Assembly: GCF_000308555.1 (NCBI RefSeq)
Contig: NZ_BAFY01000074.1
Coordinates: forward strand, 1-64,000
Direction: 5' to 3'
Length of the DNA stretch: 64,000 bases
Source: Nocardia cyriacigeorgica NBRC 100375
GTDB lineage: Bacteria; Actinomycetota; Actinomycetes; Mycobacteriales; Mycobacteriaceae
Below the pieces are notes generated by a model, which was not told the DNA's origin, did not search any database, and saw nothing but the letters and a program-made list of their open reading frames with translations. Shown in pieces: positions 46,095 through 55,273 of the stretch (the stretch's first letter is position 1; the number at the start of each line of letters is the position of its first letter). The translations under genes were made by a program, and so were the position numbers.

Positions 46095-46811
46095 TCAGAC
46101 GCCGTCGGTGGCCATCGGCGCGGGCAGTTCCGCATGCCGGGCGAAGGCCTGATCGATCAACTCCGAGGCGGCTCGGGTGGCGATCAGGCGGGCGATCGCG
46201 AGGTCGGTTTCGAGCTTGGTCCGGTCCTTGGGCGTGCGGGCCGACTGTTCGTAGCTCTGGCCCGCCAGCAGGTAGAAGACCTCGGAGGCGTAGCGGTCGG
46301 CGATCCGGTCGCAATCGGCCCGAAGCCGCTCGACGAACTGGAAGGTCGCGTCCACCTCGAGCCCGGCATCGCTGAGCCGGGTCGCCAGGTCGCAGCAGCG
46401 CGGGTTTGTCACCCGGTAGGCGTCGAGGGGATCGTCGCTGGCGGCCAGGGCCTGCTTCACGTAATCCGGTAGCTCCGGTTGCGCCTCGCGTTCCTTCGGC
46501 TCATCCGCCGGCCGGGAGCCGGTCGACGGCTCGGCGGCCGGCTGATCGGCGACCCCAAGCACGTCGGCGAGGCCGTCGCCGCGATCCCAGGCATCGAGCA
46601 GTTCGCGGATGCCATTGAGCTTCATGCCGCGCCCGAGTAGGCGGCTGATCGTTTGCAGCCGGTTCAAGTGGTCGGACCCGTAGTAGCCGATCCGTCCCCG
46701 AACATCGGGTGACGGCAAGAGCCCCCGTTCGTGGTACACGCGCACGCTGCGCACGGTGGTATCGGCTACCCGCGCCAGTTCGTCGATCGTGTACTCCGCC
46801 TCTGCTGCCAT
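46095..46811 (-). CDS. MerR-family transcriptional regulator
   Basis: A 238-residue regulator. The N-terminal MerR winged helix (YTIDELARVADTTVRSVRVYHERGLLPSPDVRGRIGYYGSDHLNRLQTISRLLGRGMKLNGIRELLDAW, residues 7-76) is followed by a helical C-terminal domain without the metal-binding Cys pattern of classical MerR. The ligand is unknown. It faces a WhiB-like gene across 265 bases containing a clear inverted repeat, so it may control that gene and itself. Confidence 0.87.
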   Translation of the reverse strand: MAAEAEYTIDELARVADTTVRSVRVYHERGLLPSPDVRGRIGYYGSDHLNRLQTISRLLGRGMKLNGIRELLDAWDRGDGLADVLGVADQPAAEPSTGSRPADEPKEREAQPELPDYVKQALAASDDPLDAYRVTNPRCCDLATRLSDAGLEVDATFQFVERLRADCDRIADRYASEVFYLLAGQSYEQSARTPKDRTKLETDLAIARLIATRAASELIDQAFARHAELPAPMATDGV

Positions 46812-46862
46812 GCCTACTAGGAAACCACACTCAAGCCCGGAGAAACATGGTACGTAGCTAAA

Positions 46863-46884
46863 CGAACCGTTAAATAGCGGTTCG
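46863..46884. promoter_or_regulatory. Inverted repeat between MerR and WhiB-like genes
   Basis: Perfect 7-bp arms CGAACCG and CGGTTCG around the AT-rich spacer TTAAATAG, 52 bases upstream of the MerR start. A plausible MerR operator or overlapping promoter; inference from position and symmetry. Confidence 0.5.
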
Positions 46885-47076
46885 AAGCCAGCGGGCCCCA
46901 GATTTCGATGTGCCGTTATTTGGCGGTATGAGTGCTTGCTCACATCCGAACCGTCGGTTACCGTTCTTACACAGCTTTCGAGCTGCCTTCCGGGGACTGT
47001 TGAGCAGCCCTGACGACCGCCCGACCACAGGACACGCTGCTGTTCGCGCGTGCCCGCGGCTTCCCCGGAGACGGCC

Positions 47077-47529
47077 ATGAGCATTGTGCAGATTTTCCCG
47101 CAGGCTGTGAAACCAACTGCGAGCAACAAGGTTTCGACGCTGCCGACCAAGGCTGCGCAACGCCCGCCCTGCGCGGACCTTCCCGACAACTGGGACCTGG
47201 ACACGGGGACGCCTGCGGCCTGGCATGCGGCTGTCGAGACCTGTTCCAGGTGTCCGCTATTCCTCCAGTGTCGCCAATTGGCGCAGACTCTCATTGCTCG
47301 AGGCGACGGTCCGCGCGCGATGATCTGGGCCGGGGTCGCCTACGACAACTCGGGTAACGTCGTCGAGAATCTGGACCGGCACCGGGCGGTGCCGCTCGAC
47401 CACAAGCGTCCGATGCGTATCATTCGCACCGGCGCCCGGCCACTAGGCACCGAATCGGTGGTCACGGCGCCGCGTAGGCGGATCGTGCTCGGCCGCCCGT
47501 TGACCTCGACCGGCACCGACGGACGGTGA
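47077..47529 (+). CDS. Divergent WhiB-like iron-sulfur protein
   Basis: A 150-residue protein with the WhiB cysteine pattern: Cys32, then C-x2-C-x5-C (Cys56, Cys59, Cys65), which would hold a 4Fe-4S cluster. The usual GVWGG turn is replaced by IWAGVAYD. The C-terminal part is basic (HKRPMRIIRTGARP, PRRRIVLGRP), fitting DNA or sigma-factor contacts. ATG at 47077 has GGAG six bases upstream. It is likely a transcription factor, possibly the switch of the downstream locus, although that link is only positional. Confidence 0.75.
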   Translation: MSIVQIFPQAVKPTASNKVSTLPTKAAQRPPCADLPDNWDLDTGTPAAWHAAVETCSRCPLFLQCRQLAQTLIARGDGPRAMIWAGVAYDNSGNVVENLDRHRAVPLDHKRPMRIIRTGARPLGTESVVTAPRRRIVLGRPLTSTGTDGR

Positions 47530-47581
47530 CGGTTACGGCAAACCGACTTCCGAGCAAACTCGTTCTGATGGTGGGCAACTC

Positions 47582-48481
47582 GTGACAATTCTGGCATTGG
47601 AGATCGGCGCGGATCGCTTCGCCGCAGTACAGGTGGCCGATGGCGTCGGCGCCGATGAGATCCGCACCGTGCCGGTGCCCGACCGTGCGGCCTGGGACAG
47701 GTGTGCAGAGATTTTGCTCGACGCCGCCGAGGGTGGCGAAGTCACGGGTGTCGGCATCGCCTCGATCGGGCCGATCGACATGTCGGCAGGCGTCGTCGCC
47801 CCTGCTCATGTCGCCGAATGGCGGATGGGCTTCGGCATCGTCGAGGCCGTGCAGAAGTTGTTTCCACAGGCCGATGTCCAGCTGGCGCTCGACGGCGTGT
47901 GTCTTGCGTTGGCTGAGCAGCAGTTCGGAGCAACCGCCGAAGTGATGGATGCCCTATCCATGCGGGTGTCCGATCAGGTCAGCGGTGGTGTGATGGTCGG
48001 TGGCTTCGTTGTCGTCGGCCGCACGGGCAACGCCGGACATATCGGTCACGTCCTGGTGCCCGGCTTCGACGACCCGTGTGAATGCGGCGGCCGCGGTTGT
48101 CTGGCGGCGGTGGCGGGCGGTCGATCCTTGCTGCGCTGGGCCGCGGATCGAGGATGGTCGGGCGCATCGCTCGAGGCGCTCGTCGAGGCGGCCGGCAACG
48201 GCGAAGATGTTGCCGTAGCAGCGATCTCGCGTGCGGGAACGGCGCTCGGCCGGGCCATTTCCTCGGTGGCCGCGCTGCTCGATATCGACCTCGTCGTTAT
48301 CGGCGGGACCGTCGCCGAGGCGGGCCCTGTGCTGTGGAAGCCGCTGGGTGAGGCGATCGCGACGCACGCCAGGCTCACCTCGCTGTCGAGCCTGCGGGCG
48401 ATTCCATCCGAACTGGGCGCGGTCGGTGTCATCGCCGGCGCGGGCGTGCTCGCGCTGTCCGCGGTCTCCTCGGGCGACTGA
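47582..48481 (+). CDS. ROK-family-like protein, altered nucleotide motif
   Basis: A 299-residue protein of the ROK sugar kinase/repressor fold without an HTH. The zinc motif is preserved (GHIGHVLVPG...CECGGRGCLAAVAGG, about residues 152-177) and the C-terminal VVIGGTVAEAG is typical. The N-terminal phosphate loop DxGGTK is replaced by EIGADRFAAV, and the ENDAN catalytic segment reads ALDGVCLALAEQ, with Asp kept. Kinase activity is therefore uncertain, and it may be a sensor. GTG start at 47582. Confidence 0.75.
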   Translation: MTILALEIGADRFAAVQVADGVGADEIRTVPVPDRAAWDRCAEILLDAAEGGEVTGVGIASIGPIDMSAGVVAPAHVAEWRMGFGIVEAVQKLFPQADVQLALDGVCLALAEQQFGATAEVMDALSMRVSDQVSGGVMVGGFVVVGRTGNAGHIGHVLVPGFDDPCECGGRGCLAAVAGGRSLLRWAADRGWSGASLEALVEAAGNGEDVAVAAISRAGTALGRAISSVAALLDIDLVVIGGTVAEAGPVLWKPLGEAIATHARLTSLSSLRAIPSELGAVGVIAGAGVLALSAVSSGD

Positions 48482-48804
48482 TCGAGCGCGCCTGGCTGCG
48501 TCCGCGGCGGCTCGAGCTGCGAGGACTCGGCCCATCGGCCCGTCACCGAGCGGCGGAATCATCGCTGTCCTACATGCGTTGGATGAGCGTGGAGTGGCCG
48601 TCCGATGAACGCCCGGCGCACGGAATCGAGCATTCGCCAATACACGGCACCGATTTTGCTGCACACTGATTGAGCGCCATCGGTCGGCTTTCGCTATTGA
48701 ATGGCCCGCTGGACAACGGTACATTGGACGTGTTACTAGTTGTCTCATCAGGACACCGTCCCGATGAACACTGAGCAGGCACGTGCGATGAGAGAAGTGG
48801 CGCA
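48482..48804. other. Intergenic region before the GAF/PAS-like gene
   Basis: 323 bases without a gene. The right part carries a sigma-70-like promoter (48697-48725). The left part shows nothing recognisable. Confidence 0.5.
48697..48725 (+). promoter_or_regulatory. Sigma-70-like promoter
   Basis: TTGAAT (48697-48702), a 17-base spacer and TACATT (48720-48725), about 80 bases before the GTG at 48805. Good spacing and moderate hexamer match. Confidence 0.5.
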
Positions 48805-49941
48805 GTGATCCCCTGGGTGACGATAGAAACGTTGGCGCCGGAAGCGATTTCGGTAGCCTCGGTCGGGGATGCGCCGCGAGATTTCGCCGACTGGCGGCGC
48901 GTTATGCAGCGGCAACTCGCGAAAGTGCCGGCGCTCTACGACGGCTTGTCCTCGCGAGCGCTGATCGATGCGATTCGGCTGGCCGTCGACGGAGGCGAGG
49001 AAGTCGATTCGATGGTGCCGACGTCGTCGGGACCGCATCGGCTGCTGATCCGGCCGGTCTTCGGGCCGGAGGGTGACGTGCACGCGGTGCGACTGTGGGC
49101 CGGCCCGGAGTCTGCGCCGGTCCCGGAACTGCGCCCCGCCGTCGGCGCGATCTGGGACCTGGACAGTCAGACGATCCAGCAGCCGAGTGGGGTCACCGGA
49201 CTGTCCGGCGTCGCACCGGAGGAATACGTTCCTCGGTTGTCGATCGCCGAGTTCTTCCACCGCATTTCGGCCTTCGACAGGCATGCCGAGGTGCTCGATC
49301 TGCTCTACAGCCCTGAGGCCGGAGACAAACTCCAGGTCGATGTCTCGGTGCTGCGCGGTTCCGGGCAACCGGGGCGCTGGCGCATCACCATCCGGGCGCG
49401 CGACGACAGTAGGGTGCGCGGTGCGTGGTGGCTGATCGAGGACGTCACGGCAAGCGGTCCGCCGCCGGAATGGCCGACGCTCGAGCAAGTCGGGCTGCGG
49501 GAGGCGCATCGGCGTGCGGGAAATCATCTCGCTGTGGTTCAGCTCGAGCACACCAGCATTTCGCATTGGCTGACCGATCCGGCACCGTGGATCCGGTGGG
49601 ATTATCTATTCCGGCCCGTAGATGTCTTCCATCCGGACGATCGATCCCGCTTGGCGGACCTGCGTGGGCGCATCGGTTCCGGTGATACGGCCGGCGTCAC
49701 CGTGCGGGCGCTCAACTACGGCGGTGGCTACACTCCGACCTCGCTGCTGTTGTATCCGTATCCGGGGTATTCGAATCGCCAGCTGGTGATCGCGCAGTTG
49801 GTCCGGGTCGCCGATGATGTGCCGATGCTCGAACCCGGACGCCAAGTGCTGGAGCCCGACGGGCCGAGCGGTCCGATCGGATACGACGAGCAGCTGCGGC
49901 ATTGGATGGCGGCGCGGATGAAACGTAGTCCGGTGTACTGA
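48805..49941 (+). CDS. GAF/PAS-like protein, probably Rv3651-like (DUF5593/DUF5628)
   Basis: A 378-residue soluble protein. It opens WVTIETLAPEAISVASVG, resembling the GAF-like N-terminal domain of the Rv3651 family. A PAS-like middle part follows (HAVRLWAGPESAPVPELRPAVGAIWDLDSQTIQQPSGV, LSIAEFFHRISAFDRH), and then a C-terminal alpha/beta domain (YLFRPVDVFHPDDRSRLADLRGRI, LNYGGGYTPTSLLLYPYPGY). Such proteins are thought to sense or scaffold, but no ligand can be named. The family match is from memory and only moderately certain. GTG start with GAGAGAAG upstream. Confidence 0.6.
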   Translation: MIPWVTIETLAPEAISVASVGDAPRDFADWRRVMQRQLAKVPALYDGLSSRALIDAIRLAVDGGEEVDSMVPTSSGPHRLLIRPVFGPEGDVHAVRLWAGPESAPVPELRPAVGAIWDLDSQTIQQPSGVTGLSGVAPEEYVPRLSIAEFFHRISAFDRHAEVLDLLYSPEAGDKLQVDVSVLRGSGQPGRWRITIRARDDSRVRGAWWLIEDVTASGPPPEWPTLEQVGLREAHRRAGNHLAVVQLEHTSISHWLTDPAPWIRWDYLFRPVDVFHPDDRSRLADLRGRIGSGDTAGVTVRALNYGGGYTPTSLLLYPYPGYSNRQLVIAQLVRVADDVPMLEPGRQVLEPDGPSGPIGYDEQLRHWMAARMKRSPVY

Positions 49942-49967
49942 GCGACCTCCCAGAATTGGGAAGTGAT

Positions 49968-51002
49968 GTGGCATCGACAACGCCCGCGATCTCTATTATT
50001 TCGCGAGTGAGGACTGTGGCCGGAGGGCGGGTTGATTCTGGCGAGGCTTTGCTTCGCCGGATGGCAGCACGCCGCCGTCGCGACAATATCGTCGCCGTGG
50101 TTCTCGCCGTGCTTGCCGTCATGGGCGGGGGGCACGCGATACTCAGTGTCTTCGAAAAGGATCCGCCCGCCCCGTCCGACGCGAATACCACGGCCGTCGT
50201 CGGCCACGCCCAGCTCGCCGGCTCTTTCGCCGAGCAGTTCGTCATGGTGTATCTGACTTCGGTTGCCGGACAGCAGGATAAGGTCGCCGAGTTCGTCGGC
50301 GGTTCAGGCCAGCAGATCACGCTGCCGACAACGGCTCAACAGGTGTCGGATCCGGCCGTGGTTTATGTGTCACGGGATATCTCGGTCGGCGGCATCGAAG
50401 TCTGGTCGGTGACGGTCTCGGTGCGCATCGGCAGGGGCGCTACCGGTGACCGGCAGTTCCTGCGTGTGGCGGTGTCGGTGGCCGAGGGACGGCTGCGGGC
50501 TTTGTCGCTGCCGTCGGTGGTGCAACCGCCGGGCCGAGGCGCCGAACTTGCGACCGTGTATTCCGCGCCCTGCGGCGAAGATACGCCGTTGACACAAGTG
50601 GCTTCCGGTTTCCTCGCCGCCTTCCTCACCGGCTCCGGTGACGTCGGCCGCTACACAACGCCCGAGTCCGCGATCGCGGCCCTCGCCCCCGCACCGTTCA
50701 CTACGCTCGAGACCGCCGCGGTCACCGCCGACGATGCCGGCTGCGGGACCGGTGGAACGACCGCAAGGGTGCTGGCGACGGTAAACCCGAAGAGCGCAAC
50801 CGGCGCCTCGGCCACGCTCGCCTACCCGCTGACGATGGTGAACACCACCGGGCAATGGCAGGTGCAGTCGATGGATCCGCTGCCCGCCCTGACGAGCCCG
50901 CTCGCGGTGGTGGCCTATCAGGACACCAGGAGCGCGGCATCGCAGACCACGACACCGGCGCCGTCGACCTCGGTGCAGATCCCACCAGCACGGCAGAACT
51001 GA
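49968..51002 (+). CDS. TcpC/VirB8-like conjugation-system membrane protein
   Basis: A 344-residue protein with a short basic cytoplasmic head (RRMAARRRRD), one membrane helix (NIVAVVLAVLAVMGGGHAILSVF) and two exported NTF2-like domains in tandem (about 70-185 and 200-310; FAEQFVMVYLTSV and VASGFLAAFLTGSG mark their first helices). This layout is that of TcpC/VirB8 scaffold proteins in Gram-positive type IV secretion. GTG at 49968 is chosen; TTG at 49956 is possible. It heads a tight run of membrane and ATPase genes. Confidence 0.75.
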   Translation: MASTTPAISIISRVRTVAGGRVDSGEALLRRMAARRRRDNIVAVVLAVLAVMGGGHAILSVFEKDPPAPSDANTTAVVGHAQLAGSFAEQFVMVYLTSVAGQQDKVAEFVGGSGQQITLPTTAQQVSDPAVVYVSRDISVGGIEVWSVTVSVRIGRGATGDRQFLRVAVSVAEGRLRALSLPSVVQPPGRGAELATVYSAPCGEDTPLTQVASGFLAAFLTGSGDVGRYTTPESAIAALAPAPFTTLETAAVTADDAGCGTGGTTARVLATVNPKSATGASATLAYPLTMVNTTGQWQVQSMDPLPALTSPLAVVAYQDTRSAASQTTTPAPSTSVQIPPARQN

Positions 51003-51021
51003 TTCCAGGAGAGGCAGCACC

Positions 51022-51282
51022 ATGAGCAATCTGAGCAACATCTTGTACGGTGTGCTGATCTTCGTCCGCTGGGCCGGATTGATCTTGATCACGATCATCA
51101 GCATGGGTGTACTGATCTCCGAGGCGGCAAAGTCGAAGCTCTCACCAGGAAAAATTCTCGGTGTCGCCGGTTCGGCGGTGCTTGCGGCGGTGCTGTTCTG
51201 GATGTTGCCGACCATCGTCAACTATGCCCGCAGCGACGCCAACGTCATCGTGCCCGATCACCCTGTCGGGGGCTACCGATGA
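51022..51282 (+). CDS. Small two-helix membrane protein, VirB2-like position
   Basis: An 86-residue protein with two hydrophobic helices (ILYGVLIFVRWAGLILITIISMGVLIS and ILGVAGSAVLAAVLFWMLPTIV) joined by a basic loop (EAAKSKLSPGK). Size, topology and place directly before the VirB3/VirB4-like genes resemble the pilin-like VirB2/TrbC subunit, but there is no signal-peptide cleavage motif, so this is inference. CAGGAGAGG lies before the ATG. Its stop overlaps the next start by four bases. Confidence 0.65.
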   Translation: MSNLSNILYGVLIFVRWAGLILITIISMGVLISEAAKSKLSPGKILGVAGSAVLAAVLFWMLPTIVNYARSDANVIVPDHPVGGYR

Positions 51283-51818
51283 CCCAGGTGATCAAGGTCT
51301 TCACACCTATCAAGCGTGTGCCGACCATGATCGGTAAGGCCCAGAACGGACAGAAGTTGCCGTTCGGGCCGTACACCCTGCCGCAGGTGGCCGGCGTCGC
51401 GATCTCGCTGCTGCTGTCAGCAGTCTGCGCCATGACATTTCCGGTGAATCCTGCGGTGACCTTCATCATCGGCGTGGTGTTCACCATCGCGGTCGGATTC
51501 GCCCTCGGCCTTATTCCTTACACCGGCGTCCGGATGTGGTCACGGGTGTTCTGGATGGCCAGGCTGATATTCGTGCGGCAGCCGGTGTCTGCCTCGGGTA
51601 TGCCGATCACGGTCGATTCGGCGCGGCAGACGATGTTCATCGAGGAGAGCGTGGTCGTGATCCTGCCGGATGGCGCGAACCGGTCCACCGATCGCAAGCG
51701 GGACAGTCCACCGGCAGCTGGGCTGTTCGGGCTGGACCGCAGTGCCGGTGATCGCTCGCGCGCGGCGGTGCAAGCGAACGCGCTCGGTGACCGAATGGCG
51801 ATCGAGGGGGCGCGCTGA
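51279..51818 (+). CDS. VirB3/PrgI-like membrane protein
   Basis: A 179-residue protein with an N-terminal basic segment (VFTPIKRVPTMIGKAQNGQK), two closely spaced helices (LPQVAGVAISLLLSAVCAMTF and VTFIIGVVFTIAVGFALGLIPY) and a polar C-terminal tail. In type IV systems the gene immediately before virB4 usually encodes VirB3/PrgI of this topology. It overlaps both neighbours (ATGA before it, TGATG after it), showing strict translational coupling to the ATPase. Confidence 0.68.
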   Translation: MTQVIKVFTPIKRVPTMIGKAQNGQKLPFGPYTLPQVAGVAISLLLSAVCAMTFPVNPAVTFIIGVVFTIAVGFALGLIPYTGVRMWSRVFWMARLIFVRQPVSASGMPITVDSARQTMFIEESVVVILPDGANRSTDRKRDSPPAAGLFGLDRSAGDRSRAAVQANALGDRMAIEGAR

Positions 51819-54343
51819 TGGGGTTCAATCGCGATCTACAGCCCACCGCCGCCATCCGCGGTCACCTGCAGTTCACTCATTCCGGGCTGGTCACCGCGAC
51901 GTACTTCATCAATCCGCTCGGCTACGGATTACGCAAGGCCGGCGATAAATTCGATGTGAAGCTTGCCCATCACTCACTGATCAACAATCTGCCCAACGGC
52001 TCGCTGCTGCTCGGCATTCAAGCCCAGCTCAACACCCTCGACGTGCTCGGCAAGATGGTCGAGGGCATCGACCTCGACGATTGCGAGGACTACGCCGCCG
52101 AAGTGGTGGCTTCCTATGAGCGGGTCCGGGCGATCGGTCCGCAGACCAGGATCTACCTGCTCTCCATCCCCGTCGGCGCCGGGAATGCGGGCCTGTCGGC
52201 GTTGAGCCGGATGTGGCGCGGCAGCACGACGACGATCGACGCCACCGCCATTTCTCGCGAAGATCTGGACGCCTACGACGACGAAGCCAACGCGATCTTG
52301 TCGCGCATCGGTGGGGATTTCGACCCGGTACCGGTGCCTGCGGCGCTATTCCAATGGCTGTGGGATCACTATCTCGCGCGCGGCGGTGTCGCCGATCCGG
52401 TGGCGCCCACCCGAGCAGGCGCACTCGACGACGTGACCGCGGCGGTCTTCCGGTCCGCCGCGCTGGACGAAGGCGCGCGGGGGGACAGCAATCGCCGCCT
52501 GCGGCCCTCGTTCGTGCCCGTCATCAAGGTGGTGCAACCCGATTACGGTTACCGCCCCTCGTACCAGTCGATGCTGACGCCGCGGTCGTTTCCGTACGGG
52601 GGCATGGCGTTTCCGGGTGGCAGCGAATTCCTCAATGTGCTCGATGGGCTCGGTGACGTCACCGTCGACTGGGGGATGCGGATCTCCACCAAGCCCGCCG
52701 AAGTTGTTCTGAAGAACAACGAGCAGGCCCTGCGCCGCCTCGGCGAACAGATGGACCAGCGCGATCAAGAGGTCTCCTTCGCCCAGAACACCTTGATGTC
52801 GAAGGCGCAGATGCTGGGCGAATACAACCAGCATTTCGAGGTCAACGGCGGTGAATCCGAGGTCTCGTTCACCACGGTCGTCGCAATCGGCGGCCCGAGT
52901 CGTGACGCCACCCTGGACGCGGTCAACACCCTCAAACGGCGATACAAGCGGTTCCAGGTCGAGATGACGGCGCCGGTCGGTGCGCAGGTGGACCTGTGGT
53001 CGATGCTGGTCCCCGGTAGCCCGCCACGGCGTGCCTTCGACGACTTCGCGCATATCGTGCCCTCCGATATGTGGGCGGGTTTCGTCCCGTTCACCACCAG
53101 CCAGATCGGCGACGACAGCGGCCCTGTCATCGGAATCAACCTGCTGTCCGGCCATTTCGAGCCGATTCACTTCGGCATCATGGAAGCAGCGCTGCACGAC
53201 CTGTCCGCCTCGTTCGCGGTGACGGGCGAACTCGGCTCGGGTAAGTCGTACTTCCTGAAGTTGATGGCGGTGCTGGTGCACGATATGGGCGGTCAGTTCC
53301 TCGCCATCGACCGAAGTCAGGTGGGCGAATGGGAGCATTTTGCCGCCTCGATCGATAACGCCGTGGTCATCGACCTGGCGTCGCCGACGGTTTCACTGGA
53401 TCCGCTGCGCCTGTTCGACCCAAAAGTGGCGGGTGAGCGGGCATTGGATTCCATTCTGCCGCTGCTGGATCTGTCGCCCACCTCGGGTAGTGGCGCCGCG
53501 ATCAGTAACCTGCTGGCGCCGAAAGGTATCGAGCGGTACAGCATCCGAAGCCTCCTCGACCTGTTCCGCGTAGTGCGTCAGCTCGCCGATGATCCGGAGG
53601 CCGGACCCGAATACGCCGATCTGGCCGCCCGACTCGGTACCATCGTCGACCGGGTGCCCGTGCTGTTCGATCCGAATCTGCGGCCCTTGCAGCTCAGCGC
53701 CGCGGCGACCGTAATCCGCAGCCACAAGCTGGCCCTGCCGACCGCCGAAGAACTCACCACACCGCATCTGTACAACCGGCTGCCACTGACCAAACGCCTC
53801 GGTACCGCGCTGTACGAATTGGTCGGCGTCACCGCGCGCGAGGCGTTTCTCACTGATAACGGGCGATTTGGTCTGCTGGTCGGCGACGAGGCCCACCACT
53901 TCACTCAGACCCAGGTCGGTGCCGCGGTGACCTCGGACTTCAGCCGCGACGGCCGTAAACACCTGGCCGCCATCGGTTTGGCCTCGCACGACCCGAAGAC
54001 CGACTTCCAGGGCGCGGCGCACAATCTGATCCCCAACCGATTCGTCTTCCGCCAGCGCGATGAGGTCCTGGCCCGCAACAGCCTGGAATGGCTGGGCGTC
54101 GACCTCGAAGAGGCGCCGTTCCTGTTGCAGATCCTGCGCGAAGACACCTCCCCGCCGGTCGGCACGGGGCGTCAGGTGCCCGAGGAGCGGCGCGGTGAGA
54201 TGTTCATGCGGGACGCGTTGAACCGGATCGGGCGCGGGAAGGTGCTCGGCCCGGCGCGGCCGGATCGGGCGGCAGCCATCACCAGTACGCCGACGACCAC
54301 GGCCGGCCGGGCGCCCGGACGGGATCGGGAAGTGCTTGCGTAA
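51818..54343 (+). CDS. VirB4/TraC-type conjugation ATPase
   Basis: An 841-residue ATPase. The N-terminal half is the VirB4/TraC coupling-to-membrane domain. The C-terminal motor has Walker A GELGSGKS (residues 470-477), FLAIDRSQVGEWEHF after it, and Walker B LLVGDEAHHF (Asp690, Glu691), then an arginine-containing IGLASHDPKTDF motif. VirB4 proteins energise assembly of a secretion channel. Its start overlaps the upstream stop (TGATG). This is the strongest evidence that the locus is a type IV secretion-like machine. Confidence 0.88.
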   Translation: MGFNRDLQPTAAIRGHLQFTHSGLVTATYFINPLGYGLRKAGDKFDVKLAHHSLINNLPNGSLLLGIQAQLNTLDVLGKMVEGIDLDDCEDYAAEVVASYERVRAIGPQTRIYLLSIPVGAGNAGLSALSRMWRGSTTTIDATAISREDLDAYDDEANAILSRIGGDFDPVPVPAALFQWLWDHYLARGGVADPVAPTRAGALDDVTAAVFRSAALDEGARGDSNRRLRPSFVPVIKVVQPDYGYRPSYQSMLTPRSFPYGGMAFPGGSEFLNVLDGLGDVTVDWGMRISTKPAEVVLKNNEQALRRLGEQMDQRDQEVSFAQNTLMSKAQMLGEYNQHFEVNGGESEVSFTTVVAIGGPSRDATLDAVNTLKRRYKRFQVEMTAPVGAQVDLWSMLVPGSPPRRAFDDFAHIVPSDMWAGFVPFTTSQIGDDSGPVIGINLLSGHFEPIHFGIMEAALHDLSASFAVTGELGSGKSYFLKLMAVLVHDMGGQFLAIDRSQVGEWEHFAASIDNAVVIDLASPTVSLDPLRLFDPKVAGERALDSILPLLDLSPTSGSGAAISNLLAPKGIERYSIRSLLDLFRVVRQLADDPEAGPEYADLAARLGTIVDRVPVLFDPNLRPLQLSAAATVIRSHKLALPTAEELTTPHLYNRLPLTKRLGTALYELVGVTAREAFLTDNGRFGLLVGDEAHHFTQTQVGAAVTSDFSRDGRKHLAAIGLASHDPKTDFQGAAHNLIPNRFVFRQRDEVLARNSLEWLGVDLEEAPFLLQILREDTSPPVGTGRQVPEERRGEMFMRDALNRIGRGKVLGPARPDRAAAITSTPTTTAGRAPGRDREVLA

Positions 54344-54432
54344 GCGGGTTTGCCCCTGGCAGACCGATTGTTGGCCGAACAGCGATGCCCCCGATGGACG
54401 CCGGCGTCGTATGACCGAAAGGCGGCGCTTCG

Positions 54433-55263
54433 GTGAAGAAGGCGATCCTCATCGCGGGGTCGATTGTTCTGGTGATCTTCAGCCCGTGCATCATCGGACT
54501 GATGTCGGTGACCGGAATCCTCGGCTCGATGTCAGCCGATTACCACTATCAGTGTGAGAGTGCGATCGGCCCCGATCCGTCCGTGACGGCGACCCCCACC
54601 ACTCCGACACCGGCTACCGCACCGGAAGACGCCGTATCGACCTCGCCATTGCCGACAACGAATCCGTATGCGCAGTTGACGCTTTCTCCCGGGCAGACGC
54701 CGGAATCCGAGTGGCTGGGCGAATGTCTGACCGCAATGAAATCGGCGCCACTGCAGGGTGCGCCGCTGCGCGAGACCAACACCGGGACCGCTGCCCGATG
54801 CGCGGCGCAGCTTGCCCTCGCCGGGGTGGGAGGCTCGGCGGGTAGCGGTACCGGTTCAGGCGAGCGCCAGGGTGGGGCGCAGGCCATCGAAGAGCTGGCA
54901 CGCACAGCGCTCTATCACGCCTCGATGGCGGCGACCACCGGCCGATGCGGCAGTGCGACCCCGGCCCCGGTGGCGCGGCAGTCCGAATGTCCGCCGCCAC
55001 CGCGGGCAGCGGATCCAGGCCCGGTCGTCCTGCCGAGGGCGATGCGAGACCAGGGGGTCTGTGGCGAACGCGTCGACCCGGGTGCTATATCGCCCGGTGA
55101 TCTCCTCTTCTGGCAATACCGGCGCAATGCGCCGACCCGCATGGGGATCGCGATCTCGGATACCTACATGGTGACCGAGGATCCGAGCACCGGGCGCCTT
55201 GTGCGCTCGGAAGTGCCCACCACCGAGGAATTGCGGGTGAAGCGGGTGCTGGGCAGCCGCTGA
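54433..55263 (+). CDS. Exported protein with degenerate NlpC/P60-like C-terminus
   Basis: A 276-residue protein with an N-terminal membrane anchor (AILIAGSIVLVIFSPCIIGLMSVTGILGSM), a Thr/Pro-rich linker (TATPTTPTPATAPEDA), a helical middle and a C-terminal segment VDPGAISPGDLLFWQYRRNAPTRMGIAIS that matches the PGDLxFW...HVGIxxG half of NlpC/P60 peptidases. The catalytic Cys motif (DCSG) is not found, and the His of HVGI is replaced (TRMGI). It is likely an inactive cell-wall-binding relative. The last of the rightward T4SS-like genes; it ends 10 bases from the convergent VirB6-like gene. Confidence 0.65.
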   Translation: MKKAILIAGSIVLVIFSPCIIGLMSVTGILGSMSADYHYQCESAIGPDPSVTATPTTPTPATAPEDAVSTSPLPTTNPYAQLTLSPGQTPESEWLGECLTAMKSAPLQGAPLRETNTGTAARCAAQLALAGVGGSAGSGTGSGERQGGAQAIEELARTALYHASMAATTGRCGSATPAPVARQSECPPPPRAADPGPVVLPRAMRDQGVCGERVDPGAISPGDLLFWQYRRNAPTRMGIAISDTYMVTEDPSTGRLVRSEVPTTEELRVKRVLGSR

Positions 55264-55273
55264 AGCCGGCGTG

